From Xanthomonas hydrangeae (lineage in GTDB: Bacteria > Pseudomonadota > Gammaproteobacteria > Xanthomonadales > Xanthomonadaceae): DNA of 64,000 nucleotides. Position 1 is the stretch's first letter, and the number at the start of each line of letters is the position of its first letter. The stretch is taken from positions 1,922,001 through 1,986,000 of the forward strand of contig LR990730.1 in assembly GCA_905142475.1 (NCBI GenBank). Reading direction: 5' to 3'. Below, piece by piece: positions 45,189 to 54,221 of this stretch. The notes beneath the pieces are model-generated. The model was given only the letters and a program-made list of their open reading frames with translations. It ran no database searches and was not told the origin of the DNA. The translations under genes and the position numbers were made by a program.

Positions 45189-46367
45189 ATGCAATCGGTG
45201 GATATCGCGGTCATTGGTGCGGGGCCGGTGGGCCTGAGTTTTGCGCGGTCGTTGGCCGGCAGCGGCCTGTCGGTGGTGTCGGTCGACCAACAGCCGCGCG
45301 CGCAACTCGCCGATCCGTCATTCGACGGGCGCGAGATCGCATTGACGCACGCCTCGCGTGCGCTGCTGGAACAGCTGGGGATCTGGCAGCAGTTTTCCGC
45401 AGATGCAATCTCCCCGCTGCGCGATGCACGCGTCATGGATGGGCATTCGCAGTTCGCATTGACCTTTGCGGCCTCCGCGCCCGGTGCTGGCGATCTAGGC
45501 TGGCTGGTTCCGAATCATCTGATCCGTCGCGCTGCCTGGCAGGCCGTGCAGACACAAGCTGGGTTGGACATCCGTTGCGCATGCACGCTGCAGGCCGTAG
45601 AGCAGCGTGGCGACCGCGTGGTGCTGCAGTTATCCGATGGGGCAACGCTGTCGGCGCGCCTGTTGGTGGCGGCCGACAGTCGATTTTCCAGCACCCGGCG
45701 CCTGCTTGGTATCGGCGCGCAGCTGCGCGATTTCGGCAAGAGCATGCTGGTGTGCCGCATGCGGCATGCGCTGCCGCACCGGCAGGCGGCATGGGAGTGG
45801 TTCGGCTATGGCAAGACGCTTGCGCTACTGCCGCTGCAGGGCAATTGCGCCGGCGCAGTGCTGACGCTGCCGCCGCGCCAGATAGAAGCCTTGCTGGCGA
45901 TGAACGAGGCGGACTTCAGCGCCGCGGTGACCGAGGCATTCGAACACCGGCTTGGCCCGATGCAGCAGGACGGCAGCCGGCATGCGTATCCGTTGGTGGC
46001 GGCGTACGCGCAGCGTTTCGTGGCTGAGCGTGCCGCACTGATCGGCGATGCGGCAGTGGGCATGCACCCGGTCACTGCGCATGGCTTCAACTTCGGCTTG
46101 CAGGGCCAGGCACGCCTGGCCGAGCGCGTGCGTGCCGCCGCAGGTGCCGGGCGCGATATCGGCGCTGCGTCGCTGTTGCACGGCTACGAACGCGCGCATC
46201 GGCTGGCAACGCGGCCGCTGTACGAAGCGACCAATGCACTGGCCGCGCTGTATACCGACGATCGTGCGCCGGCCCGCCTGCTACGACGTGGCGCCTTGCG
46301 TGCGGCGCATGCGGTGGCACCGTTCAAACAGGCAATTGCGGCGCATCTGACGCAGCGGAGCGTTTGA
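45189..46367 (+). CDS. FAD-dependent monooxygenase of the UbiH/UbiM group
   Basis: A 392-residue flavoprotein hydroxylase. It has the dinucleotide-binding motif VDIAVIGAGPVGLSFARSL at the N-terminus, the segment DGREIALTHASRALLEQLGI typical of ubiquinone hydroxylases, and the second FAD motif ALIGDAAVGMHPVTAHGFNF. It probably hydroxylates the ubiquinone ring (UbiM is the closest idea, from the GMHPVTAHGFNFGL variant), using NAD(P)H and O2. ATG 45189 is chosen at the FAD domain start; the frame extends 32 codons upstream. Confidence 0.85.
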   Translation: MQSVDIAVIGAGPVGLSFARSLAGSGLSVVSVDQQPRAQLADPSFDGREIALTHASRALLEQLGIWQQFSADAISPLRDARVMDGHSQFALTFAASAPGAGDLGWLVPNHLIRRAAWQAVQTQAGLDIRCACTLQAVEQRGDRVVLQLSDGATLSARLLVAADSRFSSTRRLLGIGAQLRDFGKSMLVCRMRHALPHRQAAWEWFGYGKTLALLPLQGNCAGAVLTLPPRQIEALLAMNEADFSAAVTEAFEHRLGPMQQDGSRHAYPLVAAYAQRFVAERAALIGDAAVGMHPVTAHGFNFGLQGQARLAERVRAAAGAGRDIGAASLLHGYERAHRLATRPLYEATNALAALYTDDRAPARLLRRGALRAAHAVAPFKQAIAAHLTQRSV

Positions 46368-46432
46368 TGCATTGAAAGGGTCACGGTGGAAGCAGTACCT
46401 GCCTTGCCACGTTGGTGCATCGCTGCGCCAGG

Positions 46433-46597
46433 TTGTGTTGCGATGGCTCTCAATGCGTGAGCGGACAGCGGTGTCAGGCGATCATCAGGCTGTCGCCATG
46501 TAGGCGTCACGCATTACGCAAGGGGGTTACACCGCGCTGCGAGATTGCGTTGCAAGGGTTTTCAATGCGTGAGCGGACACCATGATCGGCCGATCAT
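46433..46597 (+). repeat. Pair of imperfect direct repeats
   Basis: Copy 1 (46433-46486) and copy 2 (46544-46597) share TCAATGCGTGAGCGGACA followed, after a variable 14 bases, by CGATCATC. They lie in the 281-base gene-free gap between the flavoprotein and the minus-strand gene at 46649. The role is unknown; the copies are about 111 bases apart. Confidence 0.6.
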
Positions 46598-46648
46598 CCG
46601 GGGTTGCCCGTGATGCACGCATGCTCACTGCCGCCAAACAGACTGCAC

Positions 46649-46969
46649 TCAGGCAGCTGCGCCCACCCGCGCAAGAATCGCATCGATCGCGGTCTGCGCA
46701 TCGCCGCTGCGCAAGGCTTCTTCCAGCAGGGGGATCACCCAGGCGCAGCCGGCTTTGGTCGCATCCGCGCGCCAGTCGCCGCGCCAGCCCTCCAGCTCGT
46801 GCAAGGCCAGCATGCTGCAACCGCCGCGCTCGGCGTGGCCGCCACGGATGGATTGCTCGAACCAGAACGGCGTCGCCGAATCGGCATCGATCGAGAAAAT
46901 ATAGACATCGTGGTCCGGATCTTCTGCCGAGGGCGCGATATTGCGCCAGCTGACCTCCACCACCTTCAT
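46649..46969 (-). CDS. Hypothetical protein, 106 aa
   Basis: I do not recognise this protein. It is soluble and begins MKVVEVSWRNIAPSAEDPDH, with two Cys (GGCSMLALHELEGW and KAGCAWVIPLLEEAL). Its start overlaps the stop of the S4-domain gene upstream by four bases (ATGA type), so the two are translationally coupled and probably functionally linked. No catalytic motif is visible. Confidence 0.65.
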   Translation of the reverse strand: MKVVEVSWRNIAPSAEDPDHDVYIFSIDADSATPFWFEQSIRGGHAERGGCSMLALHELEGWRGDWRADATKAGCAWVIPLLEEALRSGDAQTAIDAILARVGAAA

Positions 46970-47208
46970 TCTGCCGGGTCCGCATCGGGGTCCAGCGCCA
47001 GTACGCGGATTTCCACATCGTCCAGTTGCACCAGCTGGCCGGGGCGGATCTTGGCGGTCTTGCGCAGTTCCTGCACGCCATCGACGCTGACCGCACCGCT
47101 GGCGACGATCGCCTTGCCCTGGCCGCCGCTGTCGGCAATGCCGGCCAGCTTGAGTAGCTGGTTGAGTTCGATGTACTCGCCGTCCAGGTCGAATTCCAGG
47201 AATTGCAT
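46966..47208 (-). CDS. S4-like RNA-binding domain protein
   Basis: An 80-residue single-domain protein of the S4-like YbcJ/YaaA group, with the alpha-L motif MQFLEFDLDGEYIELNQLLK to KAIVASGAVSVDGVQELRKT. Such proteins bind structured RNA, often rRNA. ATG 47208 matches the domain start; upstream frame extension to 47328 has no homology. It overlaps the next gene (46649-46969) by four bases. Confidence 0.82.
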   Translation of the reverse strand: MQFLEFDLDGEYIELNQLLKLAGIADSGGQGKAIVASGAVSVDGVQELRKTAKIRPGQLVQLDDVEIRVLALDPDADPAE

Positions 47209-47364
47209 GGTGCGCTCGCTGACAGGGAGACGGCGATTATCCGCCTGTCGCTGGCGACAACACCACTGCGGCAAGGTGAAGGGCGGCGGCTGGATCAATC
47301 CGTCACCACGCAAGCGCGTCGGCAGCATCCAACACGCTGTGGCTCGCGCGTGGCGCCAGTGGAT

Positions 47365-48012
47365 TTATTCGCGTCGAAAGCGTGCAATTTCGTCCAGCAT
47401 GCTCTGGGCACGGATGACGCCAGCTCCGGCGTGCGCGTTGTCGATGCGCTCCAGCCACGGATGCTGGGTGCGTTGCAGTCGACGGTAGCCGAGCCAGGTG
47501 CCGATGGCGCCGACCACGCCCACCAGCGCATTGATCAGCAGCCAGCTGTGCGGCAGCGTCATGCCGGTGAGCGTGCGCCAGAGGCCATCGGCCACTGCGA
47601 CCCAGAGTACCCAGAACGCGATGCCCAGCCACGGCGCCACCCGCGTTCGCCAGCGCCGCAGTTGCGCGAGCGCCTGCTGCGTCTGCAGCAGCGGCCCGGC
47701 GAAATCCAGTTGCGACACCAATTGCAGTTGACGTAGTGCGGAGATCGCCAGCGCAATACTCCACGCCTGCAGCAGCACGCCGCCGATGATCGCCGCAGCC
47801 TGGTCCGCGTGGGCAAGCCAACTGCGGGCGATCACGATGTTCAGCGCGATGGCGCACAGCAATTGCGCGGTCTGGCTCGCCCATAGCGGGCGCAGGCTGG
47901 CGCGCGCTGCGTGACCGCGCACCTCGCCGATCAGTTGGCCGGTAAGTGCGGTTTGCTGATCCAGGCGTTGGTGCACTGCGTGCCAGGCGCGTTGCATGTC
48001 GTCCAGTTCCAT
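47365..48012 (-). CDS. Membrane protein, probable partner of the ECF sigma factor
   Basis: A 215-residue protein with a soluble N-terminal helix (MELDDMQRAWHAVHQRLDQQ). Four hydrophobic segments follow (about 50-65, 74-92, 126-145 and 157-175), then a soluble C-terminal tail with HPWLERIDNAHAGAGVIRAQ. The gene starts 28 bases after the sigma gene stop. The layout is that of an anti-sigma factor gene or a membrane protein co-regulated with it. There is no zinc-binding anti-sigma motif, so the anti-sigma role is inference. Confidence 0.65.
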   Translation of the reverse strand: MELDDMQRAWHAVHQRLDQQTALTGQLIGEVRGHAARASLRPLWASQTAQLLCAIALNIVIARSWLAHADQAAAIIGGVLLQAWSIALAISALRQLQLVSQLDFAGPLLQTQQALAQLRRWRTRVAPWLGIAFWVLWVAVADGLWRTLTGMTLPHSWLLINALVGVVGAIGTWLGYRRLQRTQHPWLERIDNAHAGAGVIRAQSMLDEIARFRRE

Positions 48013-48040
48013 GTGCTGCTCCTCTTGCGGGTCGTGTGGG

Positions 48041-48541
48041 TCAGAGTTCGGCGCGGATGCGCGCTTTCAGACGGCTGAGTTTCGTGGCGACGTTGGTCTC
48101 GCTGATGCCGAGCACCTCGCCGATCTCGCGGTAGCTGTGGTCGTCCAGGTACAGCAGCATCAGTGCGCGCTCCAGCCGCGGCAGTTGCGCGATGAAGCGG
48201 TAGAGCGCGGCGATCTGCTGCTCGTGCGCCGGGTCGCGTGCCAGTGGATCGGCGATGTTGTCGGCCACCGCCTCCAGCGGCACCGGGTTGTGCGCAGCCC
48301 GGCTGCGGCCGCGCAGATCGCTGATCGCCACGTTCAATGCGATGCGATACATCCAGGTGGAAAAACGCCGGTTTGGGTCGTAGCCAGGAAACGCGCGCCA
48401 TAACTGCACGGTGATGTCTTGCACCAGCTCGGCGCGGTCGTCCGGGTTCCAGCAATAGCTGGCCGCGACCTTCACGACGATGCCGCGGTGATGCTGCAGC
48501 AAGGCGTTGAAGCGGGTGTGCAGGTCTGTTTCCAGGGACAT
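48041..48541 (-). CDS. ECF RNA polymerase sigma factor
   Basis: A 166-residue sigma-70 family protein. Region 2 is seen as DDRAELVQDITVQLWRAFPG and RRFSTWMYRIALNVAISDLR, and region 4 as LPRLERALMLLYLDDHSYRE and IGISETNVATKLSRLKARI-like (given as key residues GEVLGISETNVATKLSRLK). ATG 48541 (MSLETDLHTRF) is preferred over an upstream in-frame ATG at 48568. It is divergent from the DEAD-box gene, with 171 bases between the start codons. The target regulon is unknown. Confidence 0.9.
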   Translation of the reverse strand: MSLETDLHTRFNALLQHHRGIVVKVAASYCWNPDDRAELVQDITVQLWRAFPGYDPNRRFSTWMYRIALNVAISDLRGRSRAAHNPVPLEAVADNIADPLARDPAHEQQIAALYRFIAQLPRLERALMLLYLDDHSYREIGEVLGISETNVATKLSRLKARIRAEL

Positions 48542-48712
48542 GGCTCCGGCCGCGCAAGGAGATAACAAGGGTCGAAGAGATGATTCGCCAGACAGGGCAA
48601 ATCCTCACAACCTGAACGGACTGTTACGGAAATTTCGACAGCAGGGGGCCTGAAGGCGCACACTATGCTGCTTTGCGCCTGCCGGCTCCGTGCGGCGCCT
48701 CCGGAGTTACCA

Positions 48713-50647
48713 ATGACCCAAGAATCTTCCGCGCCGCTGCTGTTTGCAGACCTCGGCCTCTCGGACGCTGTGATGAAAGCCGTAGCCAACGTTGGCTACG
48801 AGTCGCCGTCGCCGATCCAGGCTGCCACCATTCCCGCGCTGCTTGCCGGCCGCGACGTCCTCGGCCAGGCGCAGACCGGAACCGGCAAGACCGCCGCGTT
48901 CGCGCTGCCGGTGCTGTCCAACGCCGATCTGAACCAGCTCAAGCCGCAGGCGCTGGTGCTGGCCCCGACCCGCGAGCTGGCCATCCAGGTCGCCGAGGCA
49001 TTCCAGAAATATGCCGAAGCCATTCCCGGCTTCCGGGTGCTGCCGGTCTACGGCGGCCAGCCCTACGCCCAGCAGCTGAGCGCGCTCAAGCGCGGCGTGC
49101 ATGTGGTGGTGGGCACTCCGGGCCGGGTGATCGATCACCTGGATCGCGGCACGCTCGATCTATCGCAGCTCAAGACGCTGGTGCTGGACGAAGCCGACGA
49201 AATGCTGCGCATGGGCTTCATCGACGACGTCGAAGCGGTGCTGAAGAAGCTGCCGGAAAAGCGCCAGGTGGCGCTGTTCTCCGCGACCATGCCGCCGGCG
49301 ATCCGCCGTATCGCTCAGACCTATCTAAAGGACCCGGCCGAAGTCACCATCGCGGCCAAGACCACCACCTCGGCCAACATCCGCCAGCGCTACTGGTGGG
49401 TGAGCGGCCTGCACAAGCTGGACGCACTGACCCGCATTCTCGAGGTCGAGCCGTTCGACGGCATGATCATCTTCGCGCGCACCAAGGCCGGTACCGAAGA
49501 ACTGGCGCAGAAGCTGCAGGCGCGCGGTCTGGCCGCTGCCGCCATCAACGGCGACATGCAGCAGGCGGCACGCGAGAAGACCATTGCCCAGCTCAAGGAC
49601 GGCAAGCTGGACATCCTGGTCGCCACCGACGTGGCCGCACGCGGCCTGGACGTGGAGCGCGTCAGCCACGTGCTGAACTACGACATCCCGTACGACACCG
49701 AAAGCTATGTGCACCGCATCGGCCGTACCGGCCGTGCCGGCCGCACCGGCGATGCGATCCTGTTCGTCACTCCGCGCGAGAAGGGCATGCTGCGTTCGAT
49801 CGAGCGCGCGACCCGCCAGCCGATCGAAGAAATGCAACTGCCCAGCGTGGATGCGGTCAACGACACCCGCGTGGCGCGTTTCATGACCCGCATCACCGAG
49901 ACCTTGGCCGGCGGCCAGATCGAGATGTACCGCGATCTGCTGCAGCGCTACGAGAGCGAGAACAACGTGCCGGCGATCGATATCGCCGCGGCAATGGCCA
50001 AGTTGCTCCAAGGCGACTCGCCGTTCCTGCTGACCCCACCGGTGCGTGGCGCACGCGAGGAATTCGCACCGCGCGAGCGCAACGAGCGTGCCGATCGCGG
50101 CGATCGTGGCGAGCGTCCACGCTTCGAGCCGAAGTTCGAGCGTGGCCCGCGTGCCGATGGCGAGCGCGCTGCGCGTCCGCCGCGTGCCGAGCGCCCTGCG
50201 TTTGGCGGTGACGGCGCTGGCGCCGAGCGTCCGCGTCGCGAGCCGGTCGCCCCGCGTGGCGAGCCGGAGGTCGGCATGGAGAGCTACCGCATCGAAGTGG
50301 GCCACACCCACGGCGTGAAGCCGGCCAACATCGTCGGCGCGATCGCCAACGAAGCGGGTCTGGAAAGCCGCTACATCGGCCGTATCGACATCCAGGACGA
50401 TTATTCGATTCTGGATCTGCCGGCCGACATGCCGCGCGAATTGCTGACCCACCTGAAGAAGGTCTGGGTGTCCGGTCAGCAGCTCAACATGCGCAAGCTG
50501 GAAGAGGGCGAGGCTGCGGCGTCGCCCTCCAAGCCGCGCTTCCCGCGTAGCGGCAAGCCGGCCGGTCGTCCGAATGGCCCGGGTCGTCCGATGGACCGTG
50601 CCGGCGCACCGCATCGCAAGGGTCCGCCCAAGCCGCGCGGCGAGTAA
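48713..50647 (+). CDS. deaD: ATP-dependent RNA helicase of the DeaD/CsdA type
   Basis: A 644-residue DEAD-box helicase. Motifs in order: Q motif PSPIQAATIPALLAGRD, Walker A AQTGTGKTAAF, PTRELA, DEAD as LVLDEADEML, SAT as FSATMPPAI, and VATDVAARGLDV with HRIGRTGRAGR. After the helicase core there is a charged Arg/Glu-rich region (about residues 455-520), then the DbpA/CsdA RNA-binding domain (SYRIEVGHTHGVKPANIVGA) and a basic Pro/Gly/Arg tail. Works in ribosome assembly and mRNA turnover, especially in the cold. Confidence 0.95.
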   Translation: MTQESSAPLLFADLGLSDAVMKAVANVGYESPSPIQAATIPALLAGRDVLGQAQTGTGKTAAFALPVLSNADLNQLKPQALVLAPTRELAIQVAEAFQKYAEAIPGFRVLPVYGGQPYAQQLSALKRGVHVVVGTPGRVIDHLDRGTLDLSQLKTLVLDEADEMLRMGFIDDVEAVLKKLPEKRQVALFSATMPPAIRRIAQTYLKDPAEVTIAAKTTTSANIRQRYWWVSGLHKLDALTRILEVEPFDGMIIFARTKAGTEELAQKLQARGLAAAAINGDMQQAAREKTIAQLKDGKLDILVATDVAARGLDVERVSHVLNYDIPYDTESYVHRIGRTGRAGRTGDAILFVTPREKGMLRSIERATRQPIEEMQLPSVDAVNDTRVARFMTRITETLAGGQIEMYRDLLQRYESENNVPAIDIAAAMAKLLQGDSPFLLTPPVRGAREEFAPRERNERADRGDRGERPRFEPKFERGPRADGERAARPPRAERPAFGGDGAGAERPRREPVAPRGEPEVGMESYRIEVGHTHGVKPANIVGAIANEAGLESRYIGRIDIQDDYSILDLPADMPRELLTHLKKVWVSGQQLNMRKLEEGEAAASPSKPRFPRSGKPAGRPNGPGRPMDRAGAPHRKGPPKPRGE

Positions 50648-50915
50648 GCGCAGCTGACAAACCCGCTGCGTGCGGCCGCCCGGTCCACGCAGTCGGCGTC
50701 CGGAGTCGATATGTTTATTGACGCATACCGGTTCCCGCGTCTTGTTCTTCAATGGGCGTCCATCGCCAGCCATGCTTTGTTAGTCATGCTAAGTCCGTGA
50801 GGCGGTTGCGCTCGCCGGGTGCGCATTGCCATACAGACTCGGTCGTTGCGGCCGCTACTGCCTTCAGGCGCCCACTGGGCGCCTGAATCGCATTGGGCAG
50901 CGGTGGGGGACGAGG

Positions 50916-53330
50916 ATGGCGATGGCGCAGGCGGCACGCGGCAAAAGCGGTGGTCGGACCATGCACATGGTGCGCGGCTGGCTGACACTTCCCTTGGCAT
51001 TGCTGATCGGTGTGGCTGTCGGCATGGCGATGCTCTCGGCGCTGATGATCGAGGTCCAGTCCGGCGCCACCGCCTGGATCGTCGGCCAAAGCCATTGGTC
51101 CAATGCCCAGCAGGAGTCGGTGTACTGGTTGGAGCGCTATCTCGTCAGCGGCGATTCGGCCGACCTGCAGGCCGCCTGTCGCGCACTGGAGGTGCCATTG
51201 GGCGATCGTGCGGCGCGTCAGGCGGTCGAACAGCCGGTGATCGACTGGGGCGCGGTGTACGCCGGTCTGGCCGCAGGGCGCAATGCCCGGCAGGACATGC
51301 CGCAAATGGTGCGGCTGTACCGCTACGGCCAGGTGTTTCCGTACCTGAGCGAGGCGATCGCACTGTGGAAACACACCGATGCCGACATCCTGCAGCTGAG
51401 CGTACTGGCCGACAGGGCGGCATCGGCGCAAGCCACCAGCCGGCCCGATCCGCGCGCACTGCAGAACCTGCGCGAGGACCTGCATCTGCTGGATGCGCGC
51501 ATGCGCGGCGATGCCGAAAAATTTCAGGCCTTGCTGATCCGCTGCGCACGACTGCTGCACGATGTGATGGTGTTCTGCAGCGTGGCCACCTTGCTGCTGG
51601 TGCTGACCACCTGCATGCTGGCGATGCGCCGCATCCGCGATTATCTTCTCTCGCACGAAGGCCGCTTCCGCACTGCGTTTCAGCAGGCGGCGCTGGGTAT
51701 GGTCAAGTTCGACCTGCGCGGTCGCGTGCTCGATGCAAACACCTCGCTGGCCAACATCCTGCGCTACCGGCCCGAGGAACTGCAGGCCCGCACGCTGGCC
51801 GAGGTGATGCATCCGGACGATATCGCGCTGGACAGCCGCGGCATGATCGACTGGCCCAGATTGATGCAGTCCGGCGAACTGCGCTTTCTGCGCGCCGATG
51901 GCGGGGTGATGTGGGGGCGCTGGAGCGCCTCGCTGGTGGAGCCGGGCCCGGAAGAACCGACGCTGGTGCTGGCGGTGATCGAAGATGTCTCGCATGCGCA
52001 CGAGCTGGCCGACGAAGTGTCCTTCCACGCGCGCCACGATGCCTTGACCGGCTTGATCAATCGCCACGAGATCGAACGCCGGCTGCTGCGCCTGATCGAG
52101 CCACCGCAATCGCCGCAGCTGTGCCATGCGCTGTGCTTTGTCGACCTGGATCATTTCAAGCTGGTCAACGACACCTTCGGGCATGCGGTCGGCGACAAAT
52201 TCCTGTGCCATTTCGCCGACGTGATCACCATGCAGTTGCGCCCCGGCGATTGGCTGGGGCGGCTGGGCGGCGACGAGTTCGCGATCCTGCTGGCCAATAC
52301 CGATCTGCTGCAGGCGCAGGCCTTGCTTACCCATATGCACGGGGTGCTCGGGCAGCCGTGGAGCCATCAGGGCGGCAAGCCGCTGACGCCCAGTTGCAGT
52401 TTCGGCGTGGTTGAAATCCGCCAGGGCGCCAGTGATCTCAACGCCTTGATGACCGCCGCCGATCTGGCCTGTTATGCGGCCAAGGAAGAAGGACGCAACC
52501 GCATTCGCTGTTTCGACGAAAACGATCTGGCGCTGGCGCGGCGCCGCCACGACGGTGGCTGGATCAGCGCAGTGCAGCAGTCCATCGCCGAACAGCGTTT
52601 GCTGCTGTATGCGCAGAAAATCCAGGTGCTGAGCGAACCGGGACGCCTGCAGTACGAAGTGCTGGTGCGCATGCGCGCGCGCGACGGCCGCGTGTTGAGC
52701 CCGGGCGAATTCCTGCCTGCTGTGGAGCGCTATGGCCTGGGTCGCATGGTCGATGTGCATGTGCTGGAAACCTTGTGCGCGCAATTGGCGGCCAACCCGC
52801 TGCATGTGGCGAGACTGGATCTGTGCCATGTGAACCTGTCGGCGCAATCGATCGCCCAGCCGGATTTTCTCGACTTCGTGTGCGCCTTGTTCGAGCGCTA
52901 CCCCACGCTGGTGCCCAAGCTGTGCATGGAGATCACCGAGACCGCGGTCATCGGCAATCTGGAGCAGGCGCAGCGCTTCGTGCAGAGCGTGCGGGCGCGT
53001 GGCTGCCATGTGGCGCTGGACGATTTCGGCAGCGGTCTGGCCTCGTTCGGTTACCTCAAGCAGTTCACCGTGGACGTGCTGAAGATCGATTGCGGCTTCG
53101 TACGCAATTACGCGCACGACGCGGTCGATCGCGCCGCAGTGCATTCGATCGCGCAGGTCGGCCTGGCGCTGGGGATCGAAGTGGTGGCCGAAGGGGTGGA
53201 GTCGGAGGCCGATATTGCCGGCCTGCGCGAGGCCGGCGTGGGCCAGGTGCAGGGCTTCAGCCTGCATCGCCCCTGCCCGCTGGAAGACCTGTTGCACGTC
53301 TCGATGCCGCTGCAGGTGGTGACCGGCTAG
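50916..53330 (+). CDS. PAS-GGDEF-EAL c-di-GMP enzyme
   Basis: About 804 residues. Two membrane segments (near residues 20-40 and 220-245) bracket a periplasmic sensor region. Next comes a PAS domain (FRTAFQQAALGMVKFDLRGR). The GGDEF domain has intact active site RLGGDEFAILL and inhibitory site RPGD five residues before it. The EAL domain holds YEVLVRMR, CHVNLSAQS, CMEITETAV, ALDDFGSGLASF, LKIDCGFV, AEGVESEAD and VGQVQGFSL, all catalytic positions being kept. It could make and break c-di-GMP. ATG 50916 follows a GGGGGACGAGG box; upstream in-frame starts exist. Confidence 0.9.
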   Translation: MAMAQAARGKSGGRTMHMVRGWLTLPLALLIGVAVGMAMLSALMIEVQSGATAWIVGQSHWSNAQQESVYWLERYLVSGDSADLQAACRALEVPLGDRAARQAVEQPVIDWGAVYAGLAAGRNARQDMPQMVRLYRYGQVFPYLSEAIALWKHTDADILQLSVLADRAASAQATSRPDPRALQNLREDLHLLDARMRGDAEKFQALLIRCARLLHDVMVFCSVATLLLVLTTCMLAMRRIRDYLLSHEGRFRTAFQQAALGMVKFDLRGRVLDANTSLANILRYRPEELQARTLAEVMHPDDIALDSRGMIDWPRLMQSGELRFLRADGGVMWGRWSASLVEPGPEEPTLVLAVIEDVSHAHELADEVSFHARHDALTGLINRHEIERRLLRLIEPPQSPQLCHALCFVDLDHFKLVNDTFGHAVGDKFLCHFADVITMQLRPGDWLGRLGGDEFAILLANTDLLQAQALLTHMHGVLGQPWSHQGGKPLTPSCSFGVVEIRQGASDLNALMTAADLACYAAKEEGRNRIRCFDENDLALARRRHDGGWISAVQQSIAEQRLLLYAQKIQVLSEPGRLQYEVLVRMRARDGRVLSPGEFLPAVERYGLGRMVDVHVLETLCAQLAANPLHVARLDLCHVNLSAQSIAQPDFLDFVCALFERYPTLVPKLCMEITETAVIGNLEQAQRFVQSVRARGCHVALDDFGSGLASFGYLKQFTVDVLKIDCGFVRNYAHDAVDRAAVHSIAQVGLALGIEVVAEGVESEADIAGLREAGVGQVQGFSLHRPCPLEDLLHVSMPLQVVTG

Positions 53331-53374
53331 GTGCGATGGCTCACGATTGCCGATAAATCGCCGATAATCGGCAA

Positions 53375-54097
53375 ATGACAACCCGACTCAATAAATACAT
53401 CGCCGAAACCGGCTTCTGCTCCCGCCGCGAGGCCGATCGGCTGATCGGCGAACGCCGCGTCACCGTCAACGGCGTGCCTGCCGGCACCGGTGCGGTGGTG
53501 GGCGAGGAAGATACCGTGCTGGTGGACGGCCAGCCGCTGCGCACCCGCGCTGCCAGCAAGCCCGGTGGCCGCAAGCATGTCTACATCGCGCTCAACAAGC
53601 CGGTCGGCATCACCTGCACCACCGAGAGCTCGGTCAAGGGCAATATCGTCGAATTCGTCGGCCACGAGCAGCGCATCTTCCCGGTCGGCCGGCTCGACAA
53701 GGAGTCCGAGGGGCTGATCCTGATGACCAGCAACGGCAACATCGTCAACGAGATCCTGCGTGCGGAAAATCGTCACCAGAAGGAATATCTGGTGGCGGTC
53801 AACAAGCCGGTCACCGACGAATTCCTGCGTGGCATGGCACGCGGCGTGCGCATCCACAACGAGACCACGTTACCGTGCCGCACCGCGCGCATCGCCAAGT
53901 TCGGCTTCCGCATCGTGCTGGAGCAGGGCTTGAATCGGCAGATCCGCCTGATGGCCTCCGAATTCGGTTACCGCGTGACCCAGCTGCGTCGGGTGCGCAT
54001 CGACAACATCAAGCTGGCTGCGCTCAAGCCGGGGCAGTGGCGCAACCTCAGCGATGCGGAACTGCGCGGTTTGCTGCCGCAGCGCACCGAGTGGTGA
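53375..54097 (+). CDS. rluF: 23S rRNA pseudouridine synthase RluF type
   Basis: A 240-residue RNA-modifying enzyme. An S4 domain (residues 1-60: RLNKYIAETGFCSRREADRL) is followed by the RsuA/RluB/E/F catalytic domain, with the catalytic Asp in FPVGRLDKESEGLILMTSNG. The following HQKEYLVAVNKPVTDEF and LEQGLNRQIRLMASEFGYRV support RluF, which makes pseudouridine in 23S rRNA. The ATG at 53375 is the family start. It lies between two GGDEF genes on the same strand. Confidence 0.92.
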   Translation: MTTRLNKYIAETGFCSRREADRLIGERRVTVNGVPAGTGAVVGEEDTVLVDGQPLRTRAASKPGGRKHVYIALNKPVGITCTTESSVKGNIVEFVGHEQRIFPVGRLDKESEGLILMTSNGNIVNEILRAENRHQKEYLVAVNKPVTDEFLRGMARGVRIHNETTLPCRTARIAKFGFRIVLEQGLNRQIRLMASEFGYRVTQLRRVRIDNIKLAALKPGQWRNLSDAELRGLLPQRTEW

Positions 54098-54221
54098 CGC
54101 CGCAAGGCATGGGCTGAACGGAAGCGACACAGTGTCTCGGGTGGTCCGGCGCACCCCGATAGTCGAGCTTGACGCGCTCGGTCATACTTTCGCCGCAAAT
54201 AGCCAGCTGGGGAGCGGGCAG

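Noticed and set aside
50784-53381. Minus-strand frame of about 865 codons
   Set aside because: It mirrors the PAS-GGDEF-EAL gene, which has all motifs in order; the mirror frame has none.
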